A stretch of DNA of 16,629 nucleotides from JBFGJY01 sp041576975 (lineage in GTDB: Bacteria > Pseudomonadota > Gammaproteobacteria > UBA4575), in the NCBI GenBank assembly GCA_041576975.1, contig JBFGJY010000058.1, positions 1 to 16,629 of the forward strand, written 5' to 3'. Made by a program: the position numbers and the translations under genes. Shown piece after piece: positions 7,278 through 14,151 of the stretch. How positions within the stretch are numbered: the first letter of the stretch is position 1; every line of letters begins with the position of its first letter. The notes below the pieces were generated by a model that made no database searches, was not told where the DNA came from, and worked only from the letters and a program-made list of their open reading frames with translations.

Positions 7278-7772
7278 TTGAAAGCAATGCCACAAAACGT
7301 AAAACAAATCGTATTACGTAACCCTATTCATATTCTTTCATTTGGATTTGGAGCGGGGTTCTCGCCTATAGCGCCTGGTACCATAGGCACGCTAATTGCG
7401 ATACCGATTTATCTGGTTCTCGCATCATTTTCAATAATTATTTATATTTCGTTTATAATTATCATTTTTATCACGGGTTGTTGGGCTTCTAGACGGACTG
7501 CAGATGCATTAGGTGTCCCTGATCACCCTGGGATAGTGATCGATGAAATAGTCGGATATTTAGTGACCATGCTACTCGTACCTCTAACATGGTACTGGGT
7601 GGTGTTAGGATTTTTACTATTTAGGATATTTGATATCTGGAAGCCGTGGCCTATTTCCCAAGTAGATCGACACCTAAAGGGCGGAGTTGGGATCATGCTG
7701 GATGATCTTATAGCGGCGATCTATAGCCTGTTATCACTGCATATCGTAGTTTGGTCGGCCCAGTTTATCTAA
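7278..7772 (+). CDS. pgpA: Phosphatidylglycerophosphatase A
   Basis: A 164-residue (or 161-residue) inner-membrane enzyme that removes the phosphate from phosphatidylglycerophosphate to give phosphatidylglycerol. Recognised by GFGAGFSPIAPGTIGTL (about residues 23-39), DHPGIVIDEIVGY (about 81-93) and RIFDIWKPWPISQVDRHLKGGVGIMLDDL (about 116-144), all matching E. coli PgpA. Several hydrophobic membrane segments are seen, including one at about residues 44-66. Two starts are possible: TTG at 7278, touching the thiL stop, or ATG at 7287, three codons later. I slightly prefer the ATG on codon grounds. Last gene of the rib/nusB/thiL block. Confidence 0.95.
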   Translation: MKAMPQNVKQIVLRNPIHILSFGFGAGFSPIAPGTIGTLIAIPIYLVLASFSIIIYISFIIIIFITGCWASRRTADALGVPDHPGIVIDEIVGYLVTMLLVPLTWYWVVLGFLLFRIFDIWKPWPISQVDRHLKGGVGIMLDDLIAAIYSLLSLHIVVWSAQFI

Positions 7773-7947
7773 TTCATGACCTCTAGTGCTCACCAAGGTA
7801 AACTGGCTAGATAATGAAATATACTATTATATTTCAGTTAGATATGGCATTTTTCATATGATAAAAATTATCTTACATGGATCAGTACACAGTCGATTTA
7901 CATTATATTTAATGATTCGAAAATAAGTTTAGTTATTACTTTCCAAT
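7773..7947 (+). promoter_or_regulatory. Dyad-rich intergenic region before the kinase-pilT cassette
   Basis: This 175-base AT-rich gap probably holds the promoter of the cassette. It contains three small dyads: TGAAATATA/TATATTTCA (7815-7823 and 7828-7836, loop CTAT), ATTTTT/AAAAAT (7849-7854 and 7863-7868) and GATAA/TTATC (7860-7864 and 7868-7872). None is GC-rich or followed by a U-run, so no intrinsic terminator for pgpA is recognised. A weak promoter-like pair is TTTACA (7897-7902) with AAATAA (7921-7926) at 18-base spacing. Regulatory role inferred. Confidence 0.35.
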
Positions 7948-10332
7948 ATGGGTGTTTTTGGCGCAATTCGAGTTGATGGATTGATTGATCAGGTCTTGTC
8001 CAAAAGATCAGGTCCAGACTATCAAAAAAATATTAGGAAGCTACAAAATATTGGTAAGTCATCAATACCCAAGCTTGCAGAACGTCTTAAGACAACAAAT
8101 AAAGAAGAGGCTAAACATATTATTGAGGTTCTAACAGAACTTGCAACTACAGAATATTCTGAATTCTTTAGGCCATTATTTTCGCATCAAAGCAATTTAG
8201 TACGCGATGGTGTAGCAGAAGCACTTTCTCGATCTACTAGTATAGATCCCAATAGGTTTGTTGATTTATTTGAAAAACAAGATGTTTCAAAGCCAATGTT
8301 GATTACTTTTCTGAGCGCTCAAAAACAAAAAGTGAATTCTTCAAAGTTGCTACGTTATGCCTACAAACTTGAACACAATGATCAAGCCACATTATTTCGT
8401 TTATTAGATACTATTGCTAGTGACACAATGGTTCCAGAACTCATTAATAGGGCAGATACCAAAGATCCAGTTATACGTACATATATTACAAAATTGATGT
8501 CTAAATTTGATAAGCCTGGCATCAATGAGTCACTTGACAAGCTGTTATCTGATGAAAATAAAGCTGTACGACTAGCTGCTTTGGAAGGCCTTTCTAATTC
8601 AAATAAGCAAATTGATATTGCGAAACTTTGCGCAATGATAAACGACTCTGATTATAAGGTTCAAACAAAAGCTATAGAAGCAGTAATAAAAATTAAGCAT
8701 CCCAAAACGGTCTATCACTTAATTCCACATTTAAAAGACGAGTCTGAATATACACGTAGAGCAGCAGTTGAAGTACTTAATGAAATAGCCAGTAAAGAGT
8801 CTGTAAAAGATTTACTCAATGCAATAAAAGATGAAGATTGGTGGGTACGCAGTAGAGCAGCAGATGCATTAGGTAAAATTGGTGGTAAACGAGTTGTCGC
8901 TGCAGTTATTCAATTAATTAAAGATGATGATGAATTCATTAGGCGCTCCGCGATTGAGATTATCAATGCAACAAAAGATCAAAGTACTTTCAATGCATTA
9001 GTTAAATCTTTAGATGACTCAGATTGGTGGGTAAGAGAACGTGCAATTGATGGTCTAGCAGAGCTAGGCAACAAAAAATGTGTGCCAATATTAATTAAGA
9101 TGTTAGCTGAGAATTCAGATAATACTGCAATAGTAGTAGTTTTGCTGAAGGCATTTGCTACGATCAAAGCAGAAGAGGCGGTTAATATCACTATCAAACA
9201 ACTCAAATCTGATACTGAAAATGTAATAAAAGAAGCAATTAAAACACTGATGGTGATTACTTCAGAAAAAGATGCGGAAATAGTGATTAAAGCCATTGAT
9301 AAAGTTATCTCGGATCAAACGCAAGAAATTCAAGAATTAGGCCAAGAAGCTATTAATAGAATTGTTGAACAGGAACCTCCTGGATCATCTATTCAAGTAT
9401 TTAAAGAAGAAATATTTGATGATGCCGGAGAGGGCACTGTCAACATGCCTGGGAAAGTTGTGCGTGGCAATGTATCAATAGAAACTCAAACTATTAACCC
9501 CGATGACTTACAACCAGACGATATGCTGGCAGACCGTTATCGTTATATTAAGAAAATTGGTAAAGGTGCTTTTGGCTCAGTATTTTTAGTTGAAGATACG
9601 ATGATCAATGAGGAAATCATACTTAAATTTTTAAATACACAATTTGTTACTGATGAAAGTATCATCAAGCGATTTATTTACGAATTACGGTTTGCAAGAA
9701 AAATTACTCATCCAAATGTGATTCGTATCTATGATATGGTGTCGTTTGGAAAAGCGCACGCTATATCAATGGAATATTTCAGAAGTCACACATTGAGTGC
9801 TGAAGTAAAAGATAAAAAACCAATGGATATCGAAAGAGCCATGAAGCTTACTTTTGATGTATGCAGTGGAATGGAAAGTGCACATGCTGCAAATGTTGTA
9901 CATCGAGATTTAAAACCAAACAATATTCTGATTGACGAAAGTAGTTTAGTAAAAATAGTGGATTTCGGTGTAGCTGCAGCAACCCAATCTACAGATACTA
10001 AATTAACTAAAACCGGCTTGCTTGTAGGGACTCCAACTTATATGGCGCCGGAACAGGTTTTAGGAAAGGAGGTAGACGAACGTACTGACATTTACAGCTT
10101 AGGAGTGATCATGTATGAAATGCTAACAGGAAGACCGCCTTACACTGGTAAAGATAGTATGTCCATCATGTATCAACATGTTCAAGGTAAAGCTGGAAAG
10201 GTTAGCGAAAAAAATCAAGAAGTCTCTGACGATTTAAGTGATTTAGTAGCTAAATGTATGAGCGTAAAAGCGGATCAACGTTACCAGTCCATGGCCGAGC
10301 TAAAAAACGCAGTCCAAAGTTTAATGAATTAA
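7948..10332 (+). CDS. HEAT-repeat serine/threonine protein kinase
   Basis: A 794-residue soluble protein. Residues about 40-480 form a HEAT/Armadillo-like solenoid. From residue 177 to 363 the repeat unit is exactly 31 residues, with the helix-B Arg (or Gln) at 177, 208, 239, 270, 301, 332 and 363. Two units contain the striking DWWVR (297-301 and 359-363). A polar linker (about 480-525) leads to a complete Hanks-type kinase domain (about 531-793): glycine loop GKGAFG 538-543, beta-3 Lys K560, helix-C Glu E579, catalytic loop HRDLKPNN 652-659, DFG 672-674 and APE-type MAPEQ 699-703. All catalytic residues are present, so it should be active. It lacks the transmembrane helix and PASTA repeats of PknB-like kinases, so it is probably cytosolic and brought to its target by the solenoid. 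It heads the cassette; pilT starts 11 bases downstream. Substrates unknown. Confidence 0.93.
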   Translation: MGVFGAIRVDGLIDQVLSKRSGPDYQKNIRKLQNIGKSSIPKLAERLKTTNKEEAKHIIEVLTELATTEYSEFFRPLFSHQSNLVRDGVAEALSRSTSIDPNRFVDLFEKQDVSKPMLITFLSAQKQKVNSSKLLRYAYKLEHNDQATLFRLLDTIASDTMVPELINRADTKDPVIRTYITKLMSKFDKPGINESLDKLLSDENKAVRLAALEGLSNSNKQIDIAKLCAMINDSDYKVQTKAIEAVIKIKHPKTVYHLIPHLKDESEYTRRAAVEVLNEIASKESVKDLLNAIKDEDWWVRSRAADALGKIGGKRVVAAVIQLIKDDDEFIRRSAIEIINATKDQSTFNALVKSLDDSDWWVRERAIDGLAELGNKKCVPILIKMLAENSDNTAIVVVLLKAFATIKAEEAVNITIKQLKSDTENVIKEAIKTLMVITSEKDAEIVIKAIDKVISDQTQEIQELGQEAINRIVEQEPPGSSIQVFKEEIFDDAGEGTVNMPGKVVRGNVSIETQTINPDDLQPDDMLADRYRYIKKIGKGAFGSVFLVEDTMINEEIILKFLNTQFVTDESIIKRFIYELRFARKITHPNVIRIYDMVSFGKAHAISMEYFRSHTLSAEVKDKKPMDIERAMKLTFDVCSGMESAHAANVVHRDLKPNNILIDESSLVKIVDFGVAAATQSTDTKLTKTGLLVGTPTYMAPEQVLGKEVDERTDIYSLGVIMYEMLTGRPPYTGKDSMSIMYQHVQGKAGKVSEKNQEVSDDLSDLVAKCMSVKADQRYQSMAELKNAVQSLMN

Positions 10333-10343
10333 CATTTAATTTT

Positions 10344-11426
10344 ATGGCAAGAATAGATGCATTTTTAAAGCTTGGCCGTGAACAAAGCTGTTCCGATATC
10401 CATTTAGCTGTAGGTGTTCCACCAATGTTTCGAATGCACGGTGACTTGATGCCTATCAAATTTAGAGACTTAGGCGACAGTGAATTAGAAGGCTATATGA
10501 GCGAAATTCTGACCAAATCTCAAAAAGAAAAGTTTCGCAAAGGTGAAGACCTAGATTTTTCCTATATGTCCGAGGGCGTAGGCAGGTTTCGTATTAATTT
10601 ATTCAGAAAGTCATCTGGCATAGGTGCAACATTTCGACATATTCCAACTGAAATTCCGACTTTTGACTCGCTCAATTTACCGCCTGTTATCAAAACCTTT
10701 GCTGACTTTAAGCAAGGAATGGTGCTTGTTACTGGTTCTACTGGAACAGGGAAATCTACAACACTTGCATCTCTAATAAATTATATTAATAACTCTCGTA
10801 AGGAAAATATTATTACTTTGGAAGACCCAATTGAATTTATTCATCCGAGCAAAAAGTCACAAGTTATACAGCGAGAATTAAACACACATGTGCAAAGCTT
10901 TTCAGACGGACTACGTGCGTCATTACGGCAAGACCCGGATATTATCCTTGTTGGTGAGATGCGAGATTCAGAAACTATTAGTATGGCAATGCTTGCAGCT
11001 GAGACCGGTCACTTGGTCTTTGGCACCTTGCATACTACCTCTGCTACGAAGTCATTAGACCGTATAATCGATGCATTGCCAGCAGAACAACAAGGCCAAG
11101 GAAAGATATTTTTATCACAAAACTTACATGCAGTTGTAACTCAAGAATTAATCAAAACAATAGACGGAAGAGGGCGTAAAGCTATTGTAGAAATTATGAT
11201 AATGAACAGTGCTATTTCGAATCTCATTATGTCGAATAAGACTTTTCAAATACCAAATCAAATTCAAACGGGTAGCGGTATTGGAATGCAATTAAAAGAT
11301 CAAGCTTTACTTACAGCAGTTCAAACTAAAGAAATTGATCCAGATGACGCATACATGCATGCTAATGATAAAAAGGCTTTCCAACGTTTTGTAACTGATC
11401 CATCAATATTACCTAAGGCTAGTTAA
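10344..11426 (+). CDS. PilT-type pilus retraction ATPase, paralogue 1 (divergent)
   Basis: A 360-residue type II/IV secretion-superfamily ATPase of the PilT family, whose hexamers depolymerise type IV pili at the inner-membrane base. Seen are the N-terminal CSDIHLAVGVPPMFRMHG, Walker A GSTGTGKST with K137, Asp box ITLEDPIEF, Walker B DPDIILVGEMRD with E205, and His box GHLVFGTLHTTSA. The C-terminal retraction motif AIRNLIRE of PilT is changed here to AISNLIMS (290-297), losing both Args and the Glu. A C-terminal extension runs beyond the usual ~344 residues. The start is the ATG at 10344, after the kinase stop; a longer reading from 10254 would overlap the kinase and add 30 residues without family support. 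It is not a typical PilU, which has GEIRTRETM. Tandem with a second paralogue. Confidence 0.88.
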   Translation: MARIDAFLKLGREQSCSDIHLAVGVPPMFRMHGDLMPIKFRDLGDSELEGYMSEILTKSQKEKFRKGEDLDFSYMSEGVGRFRINLFRKSSGIGATFRHIPTEIPTFDSLNLPPVIKTFADFKQGMVLVTGSTGTGKSTTLASLINYINNSRKENIITLEDPIEFIHPSKKSQVIQRELNTHVQSFSDGLRASLRQDPDIILVGEMRDSETISMAMLAAETGHLVFGTLHTTSATKSLDRIIDALPAEQQGQGKIFLSQNLHAVVTQELIKTIDGRGRKAIVEIMIMNSAISNLIMSNKTFQIPNQIQTGSGIGMQLKDQALLTAVQTKEIDPDDAYMHANDKKAFQRFVTDPSILPKAS

Positions 11427-11435
11427 AAATAACAT

Positions 11436-12512
11436 ATGGTTGAAATTGACGTACTATTAGAAATGCTTGTTGCACGCGGCGGATCAGATTTGCATTTAGT
11501 ATCTAATGATCCGCCAAGAATGCGAGTTTTCGGAGACTTGGAAGCGATTTCTGATGAGCCAATACCCGCAAAAGAAATGTTAGAGCCTATCATGAGTATG
11601 ATGCCAAGCCGTGCACGTTCTGTGTTTGAAAGAGACGATAATTCTGATTTTGCATACAGCATTGAAGGTATGGGTCGTTTTCGTGTTAATGCATTTAGAC
11701 ATTTAAATGGTATAGGAGCGATATTCCGCTCCATCCCTGCAGAAACTGCATCTTTAGAAGATCTTGATTTACCAGAAGTTCTAAATAATATTTGTAACCA
11801 AAAAGCTGGCATGATTTTAGTCACTGGTAAAACAGGGTCAGGAAAATCTACTACCTTATCTGCAATGGTCGACGCAATTAATAATAGTCAAAAAGGCCAT
11901 ATCTTGACAATTGAAGATCCTATTGAATTTATCCATGCACAAAAACAATGCTTAATCAGTCAGCGAGAAGTAGGTGAACATACCAAGACTTTTGCCAGTG
12001 CTTTACATTCTGCTTTGCGAGAAGATCCTGATGTAATACTAGTTGGTGAAATGCGGGATTTAGAAACAATGAGCTTGGCTGTCACGGCTGCCGAGACCGG
12101 TATTTTGGTGTTAGGCACATTGCATACAAATAGTGCGGCTTCAACGGTAGATCGAATAATTAATGCTTTTCCTGTTAACAAACAAGACCATATACGTACA
12201 ATGCTTTCAACTTCTTTACGCTCAGTTATTTCTCAACAATTACTTAAACGTAAAGATGGAAAAGGAAGGATAGCGGCTGTAGAAATCATGATTAATACAC
12301 CCGCTATAGCTAACATCATCCGCGAAGGTAAGACCGATCAGATTGATAACTCAATTCAAGGTGGTAGTACATTTGGAATGCAAAGTATGGATACAGCCAT
12401 TAAAAAACTACTGAAGCAGGAATTAATTTCTCCTCAACTGGCATTTGAAGCAGCGAATGATAAAGGTCAGTTCACGCAATTCTTAAAGAAAAGCGTTTCG
12501 CAACCGCACTAG
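11436..12512 (+). CDS. PilT-type pilus retraction ATPase, paralogue 2 (PilT/PilU-like)
   Basis: A 358-residue ATPase of the same family as the preceding gene, in near-identical register: Walker A GKTGSGKST with K137, Asp box LTIEDPIEF, Walker B DPDVILVGEMRD with E205, and a His-box region GILVLGTLHTNSA in which the usual His of GHL is Ile. Its retraction motif is AIANIIRE (290-297), one change from AIRNLIRE, so it is closer to canonical PilT than paralogue 1. Position would suggest PilU, but GEMRDLET rather than the PilU-type GEIRTRET argues for a second PilT-like motor. Such tandem motors usually act together, with one often needing the other. It starts 9 bases after paralogue 1. Confidence 0.88.
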   Translation: MVEIDVLLEMLVARGGSDLHLVSNDPPRMRVFGDLEAISDEPIPAKEMLEPIMSMMPSRARSVFERDDNSDFAYSIEGMGRFRVNAFRHLNGIGAIFRSIPAETASLEDLDLPEVLNNICNQKAGMILVTGKTGSGKSTTLSAMVDAINNSQKGHILTIEDPIEFIHAQKQCLISQREVGEHTKTFASALHSALREDPDVILVGEMRDLETMSLAVTAAETGILVLGTLHTNSAASTVDRIINAFPVNKQDHIRTMLSTSLRSVISQQLLKRKDGKGRIAAVEIMINTPAIANIIREGKTDQIDNSIQGGSTFGMQSMDTAIKKLLKQELISPQLAFEAANDKGQFTQFLKKSVSQPH

Positions 12513-12524
12513 CTGTCCATTCTA

Positions 12525-13181
12525 ATGATTAGGCAAAGACATCTATTAAGAATTGTCTTGATCAGTTTGTTTGTGACTACAGGCTGGGCGCTAGCCACAA
12601 ATGATATTGAAGTCATGGCATTATTCAAAGATCAAGCCATGGTTATGATAGATAATAAACAACATTTATTGAAAGTTGGCGAACCAGCAAAATTAGGGGT
12701 CAAACTCATTAAAGCAACCAGTAAATATGCCGTATTAGAAGTTAATGGCAAACAATCTAAATATCTTCTAGGAAATCGAGTTCATACCAATTATAAACAA
12801 CACGAGAATAAGAAATTGCTGGTCTATCGGAATAGTAATGGCATGTTCAAGACAACAGGATCAATCAACGGCTATACTGTAGACTTCTTAGTCGACACTG
12901 GAGCCAGCGCTATCGCATTAAATTCAAACTTAGCTAAACGTCTGGGGTTGCAGTATCAGCTAACTGGCAATGCCATCCTTGTTAATACTGCTTCAGGTAT
13001 GGAGCCTGCATATTCAGTTCGCCTAGATCGAGTCAAGGTGGGTGAGATTATGCTCAGAAATGTCGCAGCCGTAATTATTGAAGGCAATAATCCTACTACA
13101 CCACTATTAGGAATGTCTTACTTAGGACGCCTGAATATTATCAATGAAGGCCAAGTTATGAAGCTTGAACAAAAGTTCTAA
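12525..13181 (+). CDS. Exported retropepsin-like clan AA aspartic protease (TIGR02281 type)
   Basis: A 218-residue protein with an N-terminal signal sequence: a positive n-region (MIRQRHLLR), a hydrophobic core to about residue 20 and a possible cleavage near ALA-T (23-25), so it should act in the periplasm. Residues about 26-85 form a small beta-rich region (EVMALFKDQAMVMIDNKQ, then LLKVGEPAKLGVKL) that looks to me like the PilP/GspC homology-region style; this is inference. Residues about 100-218 are a retropepsin domain with one active-site motif VDTGAS (D124, T125, G126) and the later hydrophobic-glycine segment TPLLGMSYL (192-200). With one Asp motif per chain the active enzyme would be a homodimer. 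It starts 12 bases after the second pilT. Substrate unknown; the location suggests envelope or pilus-associated work. Confidence 0.85.
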   Translation: MIRQRHLLRIVLISLFVTTGWALATNDIEVMALFKDQAMVMIDNKQHLLKVGEPAKLGVKLIKATSKYAVLEVNGKQSKYLLGNRVHTNYKQHENKKLLVYRNSNGMFKTTGSINGYTVDFLVDTGASAIALNSNLAKRLGLQYQLTGNAILVNTASGMEPAYSVRLDRVKVGEIMLRNVAAVIIEGNNPTTPLLGMSYLGRLNIINEGQVMKLEQKF

Positions 13182-13189
13182 AACTACAC

Positions 13190-14083
13190 ATGGGTAAAGG
13201 CACTAAAGATTGTACAATAATGTTCGTTGATATTGCGGGCAGCACTAAACTTTATCAAGAATATGGAGATACTCTTGCTCAAGATAGTATTGCGCGTTGC
13301 CTTATAAGGTTATCAGAAATTATCAAGCGTCATAGTGGAACAGTTGTTAAATTCATCGGTGATGAAATTCTTTGTTATTTATCAGATCCAGAACTAGCCT
13401 TTCAAGCGGCTTTTAAGTTGCAAGAAATTGCCAAAGAAACTGTGGATCCAAATGGTGTTCAATTAGCATTACGCATAGGTATGCACTATGGCTCCGCAAT
13501 TATAGAAGATACAGATATGTATGGAGATGCAGTAAATGTTGCTGCAGCCATGCGGGACATTGCTAAAGGTGGTCAAATTATTGCAACGGACGCAATTGTG
13601 GAGCACATTCCACCAGAAATAAGCCACTTTACACGACAATATGATACTTCACGTATTAAAGGGCGCCAGGAAGAAACCATTATCTATGAAGTTTTATGGG
13701 AAGGTGAAGCGTCTACTCAGATATTATCTGGTACTACATCTGTAGAAAAAATGAAATCGTCTAAACTTCAGCTTGCATTTCAAGAAACAGAAATAGCACT
13801 TTTAGCGAATATGCCAGCGTTAACTCTAGGCAGAGATTTAAGTTGTAGTATCGTCGTTGAAGGCACTTTAGTTTCACGACAGCATGCTACTATTGAGTAT
13901 CGTAGAGGTAAGTTTCTATTAATGGATAAGAGCACTAATGGTACTTACATACTCACTGAAGACGGTAGAAGTATATATTTGCGTCGTGAAGAATTCCCTT
14001 TATGGGGTGAGGGTAAAATTAGCTTAGGCAAAACAATTATAGATGAAGATGCACCAGATCTGATTCATTATACTTCATTTTAA
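13190..14083 (+). CDS. Class III nucleotide cyclase fused to a C-terminal FHA domain
   Basis: A 297-residue soluble protein. Residues about 5-170 are a class III adenylate/guanylate cyclase domain with metal ligands D14 (FVDIAGST) and D58 (KFIGDEIL). The adenine-selecting pair K54 and D109 and the transition-state N116 are also present. The following transition-state Arg, four residues after that Asn, is Ala (A120, in VNVAAAM), so activity may be weak, partner-dependent or lost. Residues about 195-285 are a forkhead-associated domain with its phosphothreonine-binding residues intact: GR 214-215, SRQH 229-232 and NG 250-251. The FHA domain could dock a threonine phosphorylated by the cassette kinase, on itself or on a partner. 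If active, it would make cAMP, a known regulator of type IV pili in Pseudomonas. It is the last gene of the cassette, 8 bases after the protease. Architecture certain; role inferred. Confidence 0.92.
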   Translation: MGKGTKDCTIMFVDIAGSTKLYQEYGDTLAQDSIARCLIRLSEIIKRHSGTVVKFIGDEILCYLSDPELAFQAAFKLQEIAKETVDPNGVQLALRIGMHYGSAIIEDTDMYGDAVNVAAAMRDIAKGGQIIATDAIVEHIPPEISHFTRQYDTSRIKGRQEETIIYEVLWEGEASTQILSGTTSVEKMKSSKLQLAFQETEIALLANMPALTLGRDLSCSIVVEGTLVSRQHATIEYRRGKFLLMDKSTNGTYILTEDGRSIYLRREEFPLWGEGKISLGKTIIDEDAPDLIHYTSF

Positions 14084-14151
14084 GAATATTATTCCGATAT
14101 ACAATAGAGACAGTCGTCTCATAAACATTTCAACACTTCTTTATTTGTAGT

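Noticed and set aside
7815..7836. Intrinsic terminator for the rib/pgpA block
   Set aside because: The stem is nearly all A-T pairs and is not followed by a U-run, so it does not fit a rho-independent terminator.
8979..9296. 105-codon minus-strand open frame inside the kinase HEAT region
   Set aside because: Antisense shadow of the repeat-rich coding sequence; its hydrophobic composition comes from reversed acidic/lysine codons.
10254..10343. Longer first PilT starting inside the kinase gene
   Set aside because: It would overlap the kinase domain coding region in another frame; the extra 30 residues have no PilT counterpart, and ATG 10344 follows the kinase stop properly.
11423..11824. 133-codon open frame on the minus strand inside the second pilT gene
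   Set aside because: It is antisense to a clearly conserved PilT coding region and encodes nothing recognisable.
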